This document shows positions 1 through 11,427 of a stretch of 11,427 nucleotides of DNA, piece after piece. Origin of the DNA: Euperipatoides rowelli (Eukaryota; Onychophora; Udeonychophora; Euonychophora; Peripatopsidae); the NCBI GenBank assembly GCA_003024985.2, contig PXIH01S0000462.1. One strand, given 5' to 3'. A program made the translations under genes and the position numbers. Each line of letters opens with the position of its first letter. Position 1 is the stretch's first letter. A model generated the notes under the pieces. It ran no database searches, had not been told where the DNA came from, and was given only the letters and a program-made list of their open reading frames with translations.

Positions 1-204
1 AAAAAAAAAAAAAAATTCATAATAGATTAATAGACAAATACAACTAATATTAGAAAGATATCTAGTTAGGCTAGTTATGTTATACAATATGAGTTTGAAC
101 TTATTCAACGTTCACATCGCAACAATATAACAAATCCTTCTATTTTCTTCTCAAAAACACTTGTAAAATGAACAATCTAGCCCATGATTTCCCAAATAGA
201 ATTC

Positions 205-249
205 CATGGAACCTAGGGTTCCATGAGATGAACGTTAGGTTCCATGAGA
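205..249. repeat. Short perfect hairpin with an extra copy of its arm
   Basis: CATGGAACC at 205-213 and GGTTCCATG at 217-225 are perfect inverted 9-mers around a 3-base loop. A third copy, GGTTCCATGAGA, follows at 238-249 and matches the 12 bases at 217-228. This may be the remains of an inverted-repeat element. No target duplication was found. Confidence 0.55.
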
Positions 250-841
250 AAGTTACATCATAATATTTAAATATTAAAAAAGAAAAAAAACTATTTAAAC
301 ATTGATGGATTGTAAGTACAGCAATGTATACCAGACCGCAGAAGCTAAAACAGCACAGAGAAGTTAATCTGTGGCAGTGCAAGAGAACTTAAAAAAGTCC
401 TAGTAGAGATGTATTGTGGCCATAGGTTGGGGTTCCGCATATTTTAAACGCATTTAAAAAAGTACCGTGACCAAATTCAATTGGGAAACACTGGTCTAGC
501 CTATATTTTCTTATCAACAATCGAATAAAATTAGAATGCAAAACTGATGAAACTGAATTCTGATTTTAAAAAAGATCTGAACAAAGACAATTGAATCCGT
601 TGGGTTATCCAAGACCAGAGCGCGACAGTATCGAAAATATAGTTACGTTTCTTTGTCTGATGAGATTCTCAAACCTATACAAAACTATTTCAAATGATTT
701 GGAGTAAATTTATTTTAACAAAAATATCAAGATTCACTGTAGGATCAAGTATAGAAAATTCAAAATGGTCACTATAACTATGGTCAATGATTTGCTGTGT
801 AAATTTTTCAGAAAACCAGAGTTTAATCTACCACTAGCCTT

Positions 842-906
842 TTAGCCAAATGCTAATAAATCTAAGATGTTGCTCATTTTTGGCTAAGCATAATAGCCAA
901 AATGCT
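842..906. repeat. Inverted and direct copies of a TTAGCCAAAtGCTA motif
   Basis: TTAGCCAAA at 842-850 is inverted at 879-887 (TTTGGCTAA), and a direct copy GCCAAAATGCTA follows at 895-906. The arms could form a hairpin with a 28-base loop. No coding or transposon terminus was identified. Confidence 0.45.
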
Positions 907-993
907 ATTTATGTATTTTTGCTAAAATTTGTCTACTATAATTAGACAAATGGCTCAATTATAATTTTTGCCGAGCTCAATCACTGAAAACAA

Positions 994-999
994 TTTATT
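994..999 (-). promoter_or_regulatory. Candidate METTL1 polyadenylation signal AATAAA
   Basis: The minus strand reads AATAAA here, about 330 nt downstream of the METTL1 stop. An alternative ATTAAA is at 1065-1060. In a region this AT-rich such hexamers occur often by chance, so this is only the best-placed canonical candidate. Confidence 0.3.
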
Positions 1000-1328
1000 T
1001 CTAATGAAAAAAATATTAATTAAAAATCACTTTATACCAATCATTTTTTTTTTATGTCTTTTAATTAACTTCAATAAAATGAAATACTGTATTCCATTAA
1101 ACAATTATTTTAACAGTAACAACTGAAATTATTTTTTTAAATAATATATCATAATTTCAAAAATGTTTTTTAAATCTTAAGCACAAAAACCCTCCTTCCA
1201 AGGGTTTTATACAGAAACAGTAAATTAACTTGAATCTAATTTTACTGACCAGTATTTGATGAAAAAAAAAAAGCGTTTCATTCATTATGGACTTTGTAAA
1301 TGTTCTTAAAATATTTATAACATGAAAG

Positions 1329-1460
1329 TCAACTTGTCTCTGGAACATAGTAGTCTTCTATTCTCTTAAACAGTGCTGTATATTTATTTCCATTATTGCG
1401 AGAGACTTTCTGTCCTTCTTCGGTACTTTCGTAAAGTTTATTGACAATACAATCGGCATC
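1329..1460 (-). CDS. METTL1: METTL1 terminal exon with stop codon
   Basis: This last coding exon has 43 codons plus TGA (1331-1329). It begins DADCIVNKLYESTEEGQKVS, and the STEEG block is the conserved C-terminal loop whose Thr and Glu close over the SAM/guanine site in animal METTL1. The following residues match the family's N-G-x-K/N-...-ALF-RI tail, and the protein ends with a short divergent tail of about eight residues. The acceptor is AAAATAG at 1461 on the minus strand; its pyrimidine tract is weak (TTTTTAAAAATAG), but the in-frame protein match fixes the boundary. The end of the protein falls near its usual place for the family. Confidence 0.92.
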   Translation of the reverse strand, partial: DADCIVNKLYESTEEGQKVSRNNGNKYTALFKRIEDYYVPETS

Positions 1461-1594
1461 CTATTTTTAAAAAAGACAGACAGAAATGAGTTCATACATA
1501 CAGTACATACAATAAAGATTAACAACTAAATATTAAGGATAATTACAAGAAACTAGTGCAGGATTTTAATAAGTTTGATTAGTGTGACAGTGAG

Positions 1595-1761
1595 CAGGGG
1601 TGTTGAAAGGAGAGAGCAAAAGTACTCAGGCCCATAGTGACAAGGAGGCCCGCCAAGGGTAACGTCCTTACCACTAAAAAAAAAAAAAAAAGCTTATCAA
1701 AATCTGAAAGGGCCCATAAAAACTTTTGTCCTGGGCCCCATAATGGCTCTCAATGCCCCTA
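1595..1761. mobile_element. 167-bp hAT-like MITE with perfect 8-bp target duplication
   Basis: The element is flanked by identical 8-mers ACAGTGAG at 1587-1594 and 1762-1769. Its ends are imperfect inverted repeats: CAGGGGTGTTGA from the left and TAGGGGCATTGA reading inward from the right (9 of 12 match). The inside is rich in GGGCCC-type blocks and holds a poly-A run, and it is too short to code for anything. An 8-bp duplication and C/TAGGGG ends fit a non-autonomous hAT-superfamily element. It lies in the last METTL1 intron. The perfect duplication suggests a fairly young insertion. Confidence 0.8.
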
Positions 1762-2268
1762 ACAGTGAGTACTGTATTGGATTTACAATGTAAATCAAAA
1801 ATATGTTTTCATTGTTAAATAATATGGAGTAACCTACTGTATATTACAATTAGTATATTACTGTTATTCAATTATTGTTAAAAATAATAAATTTGCTAAG
1901 TGAAGATTTACTACTTAGAACCTGACTTTTTCTCTGTGTTTCTGAATGACATTTTTAAAATGATTTAAGCTAGAATTTTAATATTTTGATTCCCAGTTAC
2001 TGTATGTACAATATTTTAGAAGCTTCACATTCAGTAAATAAAATCAATTACATGTACAGTAGGCTTACATTAAAGCAAGATTCTAAAGTTGCACGTAACA
2101 CTGCTCAGTTGACAAATTATGCTAACAACAATCAAATATTATATCCAATAAACTAAGTTTTTACAATAAATTCTGCTACCTAACAATATTAAACATTAGT
2201 AATACATAAAGAAGCAAAATAAAATATACACTTTGTATGAAATTTCAATTTATGACAGGAAATATTCA

Positions 2269-4064
<1,796 letters not shown>

Positions 4065-4675
4065 TCTCGGAGTATTCCTCTCTCTATTAAAAATACTTTA
4101 AATTAATTGAACTGGGTATTTCTAAAAACTTTAATGAACGAAGAGGTAGCAGAGCTAGAAGAAATAGAAGTCTATCCTTGCAAGTTCATAATATTAGCAT
4201 TTTGTTTAACTGTCATCGTATCCTAAAAATAATTCCTTTAAATAACATTTCATATCTTTGTCCTAGGATTGTTATGTCTAATTTACAATCAATTCATAAT
4301 ATTACTTTGATGTGGTTTAGGCTCCGATTATTAATGATAAACCCAATATCGTCATTTTTACTGAAACTTGGTTACGACCCTTTGTAATATTGATGCTTTT
4401 GAATTACCGAACTTTACTAGTATTCATCGTTTTAGATTGAGANGACAGTGTGGTGGTGGTGTATCTACATATGTTGATTCATCCATTGCCTTGTTAACTA
4501 TAAGATTTCCTAAATCTGATCTTGTTGAAGCCATTTAGTTTTCTGTCCGTCCAAATTATTTACCTAGAAGTGTGCCCTTCTTTGTTGTGATCGCCATTTA
4601 CTCACCACCGAATCATTCAAATAGTGATTTATTGTGTCAATTTATACATGATAAATTTATTATCTTGTCGTCAAT

Positions 4676-4726
4676 CAGAGGTGGTAAGTTTTATAAATGA
4701 GTGTGGGGGCCAAAGCAGTTTTAGCT

Positions 4727-4759
<33 letters not shown>

Positions 4760-5364
4760 GGGGGGGGGGGGGGAGGGGCTGTAACTCATCAACTGAATTT
4801 AGGGGTAGAGCCCAAGTGTGGAAGCTAGGAAGATGAAGTCTTCCTGAGATTTTTTTAAATTTTTCAGATGAATTTGCTGTTTTATATTGACAAATCCACA
4901 TAAGAAGAAAAGCTGGACTATAGACCATATTATAAATATGTTACAAAATTTATTAATATCAAGTTTAAATGCTCACTGTAGCTAATTTATTCATTTATTT
5001 TATAATGTACTGTATATAAGCAAAACCACTAAATTATTTTATTTAAATCTAAATTGTGTGTAGGCTTTTAGCAAAAAGCAAATTGACTTAGAAGTTTTAA
5101 TAGACTACAATTTTATTTTTAATACTGTTTTGTAGGTTATAATTTTTTTTCTATTTGCACTGTAATTCTGTTGTCATCCTAAAAATCTCCAATAATGGTG
5201 TTACTTTTATTACTTATAATTGCTGAAAAATTATTTTTAATAGGAAACCAAGCAAAATTGGTTTTATATATATTTTCATCTTGGGGCTAGGACATATTTC
5301 TGCCCCCATACAATTACGACTTACGAGTATGGTGGCCCTGGCCTCCATGTACTTGGTGCCTACG
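4676..5364. mobile_element. 689-bp hAT-like insertion inside the LINE, perfect target duplication
   Basis: The flanks TCGTCAAT at 4668-4675 and 5365-5372 are identical (also 9 bp, GTCGTCAAT, if the first G is counted). The ends are weak inverted repeats: CAGAGGTGGTAAGT on the left and CGTAGGCACCAAGT reading inward from the right (8 of 14 match). LINE endonuclease similarity stops at the left edge and resumes at the right edge with about the spacing expected between the YSPP and GDFN motifs. The inside carries a T30/G15 homopolymer block (4729-4773) and no recognisable transposase. This indicates a non-autonomous DNA transposon, probably hAT. Confidence 0.78.
4729..4773 (+). repeat. Adjoining T30 and G15 homopolymer runs
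   Basis: There are about 30 T (4729-4758) followed directly by about 15 G (4759-4773). Run lengths of this kind are poorly determined by most sequencing. On the minus strand it gives a meaningless poly-Pro/poly-Lys reading. Confidence 0.85.
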
Positions 5365-5720
5365 TCGTCAATACTAAAGCTATTATCTTTTTATTAGGTG
5401 ACTTTAAAGAACCTGAAATGTCTTGTTTAAAATTGTTTAAACAAATTGTGTGTGATATAAACATTTTAGATAAAATGCTATTACAAAAGATCATTAAATT
5501 ATCAAACTACTGTCAAGCTCCGATTCCAACTATGACCATAATTTTATTCATATTAGTCATAATAATTTGTTGTTTAAAATGGAAAAGAAAATTTTTTATC
5601 AGCATCAATCGAAGATTGAGTCTAGCTGTAATTCTATTGGCAGAAAGATTTAGGATATTTATTGGGATTTCTTACAGTCCTTTGATATTAATCTTATGGT
5701 TGATACTTTTGTTGGTTAAA

Positions 5721-6737
<1,017 letters not shown>

Positions 6738-7380
6738 CAGGATCAAATTTAGACTTTTTTGGGACCCTGGGAACAAAAAAAAATATGGGGCCCCCAGCAG
6801 GTTTCTGAATTCAGGGGCAGAGCAGTGGAGATATTTTTTTTTTAAAAAAAAAAAGTAAATCTGTAGGTTTTTAAATGCAATTTTTTTTTTACTAGAAACA
6901 ATAGTCAGTTCCTGTGAGTAAATTGCTCCAGAAACTGACTACTTTTTATAGCATTGGAAATTTTTTTGCACTAGTATAGGCTACTTGATCATTCCAAGAA
7001 ACACTTTTTACTAATTGTAATTTGTATAGGATGATTCCAACTATTGTAATAAAGACTTCAATTTATTAGAATTGGTAGCTCTCATTTTAATATTGAAACT
7101 TTAATAGGCTACGCTAATGTAAAAAAAAAAATTGTCTCAAAGTGAAGTTAACCCTAAAAAATATTTTTTAACATGGATAAAACTGTTAGGTCTATATATA
7201 CCATACTAAACAAAAAAGGTTTGACCCATCAAATTTGGAGGCCACTAACTAATGTTTATTAACAGATAAAACTTACAAAAATTATGTGCATACCATTTCA
7301 AAAAAATTAAAATATACACATTTTTAGGGGTGCAGTCCCTGGGCATGCACCTGTTGCACCCACTTGTAAACCCAACCCTA
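6738..7380. mobile_element. 643-bp hAT-like non-autonomous element
   Basis: The flanks are TTTATAGT (6730-6737) and TTTATAGG (7381-7388), an 8-bp target duplication with one difference. The left end CAGGATCAAATTTAGA and the right end read inward, TAGGGTTGGGTTTACA, align at 9 of 16 positions with mostly transition mismatches. GGGCCC-rich blocks lie near both ends (6771-6796 and 7326-7363). There is no transposase-like frame, and the inside includes a T/A palindromic run around 6833-6855. The bases at 6805-6823 match 4793-4811 in the insertion at 4676-5364 at 17 of 19 positions, so the two elements are related. It lies in a METTL1 intron. Confidence 0.72.
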
Positions 7381-7522
7381 TTTATAGGATTTGTATTTAG
7401 GATGAGTGTGATGTAATTATTTATGAAAGGCGTTTTAAAAATGGGACAAAAGGATGGGACGTCTTAAAAGTGGTATATTTATGGAAGACCTCTTTCATTT
7501 TGCAAGTATTTTTTTTATTTTA

Positions 7523-8382
<860 letters not shown>

Positions 8383-8566
8383 TGTTATAAATTCATTACA
8401 TAATATGCAAAATAATAAATAAATTCTAGCATATGGTTTAAAGATAAAGAATTTACTTTAGGTTTTAACCATAGAAAAATCATTAACATGCATGATCTTT
8501 AAAGCTATAATAAACTAGCATCACAGCACTATCTAGCATAAGTTCTTAATCCTCAAATTTATAACA
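8383..8566 (-). repeat. Putative 184-bp 3' LTR of the copia element
   Basis: On the minus strand the LTR starts at 8566 with TGTTATAAATT and ends at 8383 with AATTTATAACA. These are perfect 11-bp terminal inverted repeats with the TG...CA ends expected of LTRs. It starts about 40 nt after the last pol-like residues (the VLSCDKLLKYF block, about 8615-8660). The sequence just before it, TTAGGGA (8573-8567), is a short purine run where a polypurine tract is expected. ATGCTAG occurs three times inside. The matching 5' LTR is not in the window, so this rests on position and termini. Confidence 0.68.
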
Positions 8567-8619
8567 TCCCTAATAAATTTTAGCGTCATTGTAATGCTCT
8601 CCTTATATTTTATTCCAAA

Positions 8620-8981
8620 TATACTTCGAAATACTTTAATAATTTGTCACAACTCAACACTCTAGTCATTGCATCAACTCTCATCGTTTCTAATGATACT
8701 TAATATTGCCTTTACTCATCTATCTTTCATCCAGTTGAATTTTATATTAATGTATTTAATACTTGCTGTTTGTGTTTCGTTTATAATCCAATTAATATTT
8801 GATGTACTATCACAATATATGTTTAATGGTGTTTTTACAACCGCTTCATATTTAATAAGATGTATCAAATTAATTTCTTTGATGCATTCATAATTTCTGA
8901 TTCACAAGTGGATAGTGCTACCAAGCATTGTTTTGTAGCCTTCCAACTTACCAAACTATTACTAATATATCTATCATATAC
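8620..8981 (-). pseudogene. Copia RNase H remnant, C-terminal part
   Basis: The minus strand encodes NSLVSWKATKQCLVALSTCE followed by SEIMNASK (about 8875-8960), the hallmark SW-K--KQ--VALST-E-E block of Ty1/copia RNase H. After a one-base frameshift near 8877 it continues with IYCDSTS (about 8800-8820) and then IKYINIKFNWMKDR, in the place of the usual TKHIDI-HF box. A frame ending VDAMTRVLSCDKLLKYF (about 8610-8678) matches the AD-LTK-L tail. Several stops make it non-functional. Its upstream half resumes at 9800 after an insertion. Confidence 0.82.
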
Positions 8982-9799
8982 AGTGCCGCATTTACCGCTT
9001 TGCCGCCTATAGGCAAAATTATTGCTGCTGCCTTTTTTTAGGTTGGGGGAGAGGTGGGGAGGCTGGGAATTGTTTACCGAACTTAATATCATAAAATAAA
9101 TATTATAATTTACCATTATATTTGCCAACGAAAAGGAAATGCTTAAGATCTATTTTAAAAATATAGGCTATATATAATTTCAGAATTATTATGCTAGAGG
9201 CCAAACATTGGAAAAAGTGAAGAAATTATATCATGCACACCAGTCCATATATTAATATATTTTCCACATTTATATAAAAAGGACATGTTTGCCAAAATAT
9301 ATACCAAGTTATAGGCCATTTATTTGAAAAGGAAATGCTAAAAATCTATTTTTAAAAAATTTAATTTCAGAATTATTAGTATTATTACGCTATAGTGCTA
9401 ACATTGGGAAAAATGAAGAAATTATATTCATGCACCTGTCTATCTATTAATATATTTTCCACATTTATATAAAAGGACATGTTTGCCAAAATATATACTA
9501 AATATAGGCCACTTGTTTGAAAAGGAAATGCTTAAAACCTATTTCTAAGAAATCTAATTTCAGAATTATAGCCGATAAGTAAATCATTTCAATTGAAAAT
9601 AAATTATAAAAGTAGGCAAAAGTATAAGCAGTTTAAAGGTATAAAATATTTTAATAACTTAAAGAAGTACTGTAACTCTGTAAGTATAGCATTTCCATGG
9701 TTGTAAAAATTAAGTATAGTCTCTTAGGCAAACAAAATAAAGGTGGTTATATGTAGTAGGCGATGTACTGTACTTGTGTATACACCTCAATACATCACT
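8982..9799. mobile_element. 818-bp insertion inside copia RNase H, probable hAT-like element
   Basis: RNase H similarity stops near 8982 and resumes near 9800. The left edge AGTGCCGCATTTACC and the right edge read inward, AGTGATGTATTGAGG, share 9 of 15 bases. The flanks TCATATAC (8974-8981) and TCATGTAT (9800-9807) agree at 6 of 8, both differences being transitions. The left end has the GCC-rich start (CAGTGCCGC...TATAGGC) seen in many hAT-type repeats, followed by a G-rich patch at 9041-9068. No transposase is visible. The insertion is well supported; the exact edges and the superfamily are less certain. Confidence 0.6.
9131..9569. repeat. Tandem repeat, ~195-bp unit, about 2.2 copies
   Basis: Copies start at 9131, 9327 and 9520, each opening AAAAGGAAATGC. 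The first two are full units of 196 and 193 bp, and the third stops after about 50 bp. Long blocks are nearly identical, such as ATATTTTCCACATTTATATA and GGACATGTTTGCCAAAATAT. Differences are scattered substitutions and small insertions (copy 2 gains a few bases near 9376). It lies wholly within the insert at 8982-9799, so it probably arose inside that element. Confidence 0.85.
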
Positions 9800-10621
9800 T
9801 CATGTATGATTTGCTATCACTTGTACTACACCAGCTTCCAGCAGAATATCCAATCGTTGGTCCTTTTTCTCTAGAAAATTTTAATTTATCTTTTTGTTCC
9901 CTTAAGATAACTATATATTCTTTTTAAGGCAATCATATGGCTTTGTTTAGGTAAGCTTGAAAACTGAAATAACTGACTTTCAAACATATATGGAGTCTTG
10001 TAGCATAAGCAATATACATTATGGATCCTAACATTTCCCTGTATTGTTCATTTGCATTATCATCTTCCAGGTTTTCCTATTTTTGTCCTATACACCAAGT
10101 GTCTTAACCTCGTCACTATTTTTTAGACCATACTTAATAAAAATCTTTTCAATATAACTATTTTGACTCAAAGTTATACCTTCCTCATCTACCTCAAGAG
10201 TTACTCCTAAGAATGTTTTTGAATCTTGAGTTTCTTTTATTTCTATACTTCCCTATATTTTGTTCATCACTTTATTGAAAACTCATTATAACGGTACTTC
10301 AAAAAACATACGTATCATGTTAATAAACCAAGCCATAAAATCTGTTTTCACTACTGTATGTGTAGATACAATATATGGATCACTTTTCAGACATCTTAGT
10401 TTATTCTCTGTCAATAATTGGTTTAACTTCTTACACCACATTCTATCAGATTGTGTTAACCCATACACCTGTGAACTCTTTAAGACTTTACAAAACATTT
10501 TCCTCCTTTCCTTTTACAATAAATCCTATTGGCTGTTCTAGATAAACTTCCTCTTCTAGATTCACATTCAAAAGGGCAGTTGTAATGTTATAACTCTCTT
10601 CAAATTTTATTTTGCTCCAAT
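9800..10621 (-). pseudogene. Copia reverse transcriptase (middle and end) and RNase H start, broken
   Basis: Minus-strand frames give the later part of a Ty1/copia reverse transcriptase and then the start of RNase H. From 5': NITTALLNVNLEEEVYLEQP, the F-K-GKEE block, a QVYGLTQSDRMWCKKLNQLL stretch, and DPYIV (about 10365-10380). The polymerase YVDD box is FINM, so polymerase activity is lost. Past a frameshift come FLGV, LSQNSYIEKIF, GSIMYIAYATR, SHMIALKRIYSYLKGTK and GYSAGSW, where the family has GY-DADW. Several stops interrupt it. Confidence 0.82.
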
Positions 10622-11070
10622 CTAGGAGGATAGAATAAGATAGCTGAAGGCTTTCCACCACAATCTTCTTGTTTCAAACAATGCCAATTGTAATTGAGCT
10701 GAATGTGATATTTGTGTTGGGTATGCGTTGAATATTTTAACTATTATAAAAATGTTTATACCTAATATTTGGATGTTTATCCTACTTGCTATCTAGATGT
10801 GATCAAGCATAGAAACTTTTTTTTCAATCGTGGCTTAATCTTCGGCCGACAGATGTACAAATATTTTTCTCATTCCTGATTTGTGAAATTAGTTACAAAG
10901 AATTTTGTCATATTGGCTATCTGTAAAATCAATAAATTTTCAAAATACGTGAAGTATCCAGCGTTATCGTTAAACCGATAAAAAGTCTTGATATAAAAAG
11001 ATATCTTCCAACTTTATCTGCCTCTTAGACAATACCTCATATGGCACCTCTTTTTATTCTATCCTCCTAA
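10622..11070. mobile_element. 449-bp inverted-repeat element inside copia reverse transcriptase
   Basis: Terminal inverted repeats of 17 bp with one mismatch: CTAGGAGGATAGAATAA at 10622-10638, and TTAGGAGGATAGAATAA read inward from 11070. The flanking 8-mers GCTCCAAT (10614-10621) and GCTCAAAT (11071-11078) differ at one position. Copia reverse-transcriptase similarity ends on one side (the GIDYEALF block) and resumes on the other (ITTALLNV). No transposase is visible, so it is non-autonomous. The 8-bp duplication suggests hAT, though the ends are not diagnostic. Confidence 0.78.
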
Positions 11071-11355
11071 GCTCAAATGGCTATTAAACAGTGCTTCATA
11101 ATCTATTCCTGCTGATGCCAGTCTTGATTCCATCCAGCTATTGTACCATCATCATTATCTTTTACAGCATATACCCATTTACTTTTCAATACTCTTTTGT
11201 ATATCGGTCTGTCTAATACCAGTATTTCCTCATCCATACTTTTTATCCATTCATCTTTTTCATTTGTATTAATAGTTTCATATGATTTATTTAGTTTCCT
11301 GATATAAATTAACTTCTTGAATCTTTACAATCTTCTAGCTCCATCTTCTGATATT
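11071..11355 (-). pseudogene. Copia reverse transcriptase, N-terminal part, broken
   Basis: The minus strand shows an RRWS-type linker (about 11338-11349), then KDEWIKSMDEEILVLDR (about 11210-11260), KSKWVYAVKDNDDGT (about 11145-11190) and, after a frameshift and apparent small deletion, RLASAGIDYEALF (about 11087-11127). These follow the W--AM--E, KWV-K-K-N-DG and RLVA-G---G-DY--TF signatures at the start of Ty1/copia reverse transcriptase. Integrase upstream would lie beyond the window. Confidence 0.8.
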
Positions 11356-11427
11356 ATTTAGGTTATGAATGGTGAGGAACAGATACAGACAAGCAGTTTA
11401 GTTTTTACTTTTTAATTTTACTAATAA

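Larger units (their letters stand above)
1..993. other. Intergenic or 3'-flanking AT-rich DNA, no gene seen
   Basis: No exon, RNA gene or protein similarity was recognised. It opens with a 15-base poly-A run. Two small palindromic clusters (around 205-249 and 842-906) are listed separately. The open frame on the minus strand at 140-382 has low-complexity, hydrophobic content and no recognisable match. Confidence 0.6.
4065..5720 (+). mobile_element. Decayed LINE fragment: N-terminal and AP-endonuclease region
   Basis: Broken frames read as the endonuclease part of a non-LTR retrotransposon, CR1/L2/jockey-like in style. In order: a basic RRGSRARRNRS block (about 4141-4173), IVMSNLQSIHN (about 4268-4300, frame 2), VIFTETWL with the catalytic Glu (4351-4374, frame 1), CGGGVSTYVD (4449-4478, frame 3), VIAIYSPPNHS (about 4587-4619), and LLGDFK (5391-5408), where family members have GDFN, so the conserved Asn is Lys. 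There are frameshifts near 4330 and 4385 and an in-frame TAG at 4536-4538 in place of a conserved Trp region. A 689-bp insertion sits inside. No reverse transcriptase was recognised past about 5720, so it is a truncated dead copy, antisense to METTL1. Confidence 0.82.
8383..11355 (-). mobile_element. 3' half of a degenerate Ty1/copia retrotransposon, with two nested inserts
   Basis: Reading on the minus strand, pol remnants appear in the Ty1/copia order. They are: an RRWS-type linker just before the reverse transcriptase (near 11340); the RT start with KWVYAVKDNDDGT (about 11150-11190); a GIDYEALF block (about 11090-11120); ITTALLNV (about 10565-10590); a VYGLTQ block (about 10450-10470); the YVDD position, which reads FINM (about 10311-10330), so both catalytic Asp are lost; TFLGV and LSQNSYIEKI (about 10165-10230); GSIMYIAYATR (about 10005-10035); and LKRIYSYLKGTK (about 9885-9930). 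RNase H follows at about 8620-8981 and 9800-9860, and then the 3' LTR. Stops, frameshifts and deletions are frequent. Gag, protease, integrase and the 5' LTR would lie past 11427. It runs in the same direction as METTL1. Confidence 0.85.

Noticed and set aside
1-15. Poly-A run as a retroposon tail
   Set aside because: It sits at the window edge with no visible element body or target duplication.
140-382. 80-codon minus-strand open frame
   Set aside because: Low-complexity hydrophobic reading over a palindromic repeat, with no recognisable family.
4725-4928. Minus-strand open frame with poly-Pro and poly-Lys
   Set aside because: It is a reading of the G15/T30 homopolymer block inside a transposon insertion, with no protein similarity.
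8669-8893. Plus-strand open frame, hydrophobic
   Set aside because: It is the antisense shadow of the copia RNase H remnant on the minus strand.
10260-10541. Plus-strand 93-codon open frame
   Set aside because: It is the antisense shadow of copia reverse transcriptase, whose minus-strand reading has clear RT motifs.

Overview
This is an AT-rich stretch of an animal nuclear genome. It has short exons with GT/AG splice sites separated by long introns, a conserved eukaryotic tRNA-methyltransferase gene, a LINE, a Ty1/copia element and several short inverted-repeat transposons. Nothing looks prokaryotic: the open frames of 60-100 codons are mostly chance frames. The lineage cannot be fixed from this window. 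An invertebrate animal is likely, and a deuterostome is only a guess based on the protein and on the repeat style.

One cellular gene runs on the minus strand. Four exons (7547-7731, 6001-6114, 2332-2433 and 1329-1460, in transcript order) encode the last ~177 residues of METTL1, the tRNA (guanine-N7)-methyltransferase. All junctions are in phase and the order matches the known protein. The first ~90 residues, which carry the glycine-rich SAM loop, are not in the window; their exon(s) should lie beyond base 11427.

The introns are full of mobile DNA. Intron 1460/2332 holds a 167-bp inverted-repeat element with a perfect 8-bp target duplication (1595-1761). Intron 2433/6001 holds a decayed LINE endonuclease region on the plus strand (about 4065-5720), split by a 689-bp insertion (4676-5364) with a perfect target duplication. 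Intron 6114/7547 holds a 643-bp hAT-like element (6738-7380). Upstream of exon 7547-7731 lies the 3' half of a dead Ty1/copia retrotransposon in the same orientation as METTL1: reverse transcriptase, RNase H and a 184-bp 3' LTR (8383-8566). It is broken by two inserts of its own, at 8982-9799 (carrying a ~195-bp tandem repeat) and 10622-11070.

Taken together, the window is one housekeeping gene with introns inflated by nested transposons. At least five short non-autonomous elements have 8-bp target duplications (two perfect, two 7/8, one 6/8) and YAG-like ends, which fits the hAT superfamily. No RNA gene, CRISPR array or wholly new system could be supported.
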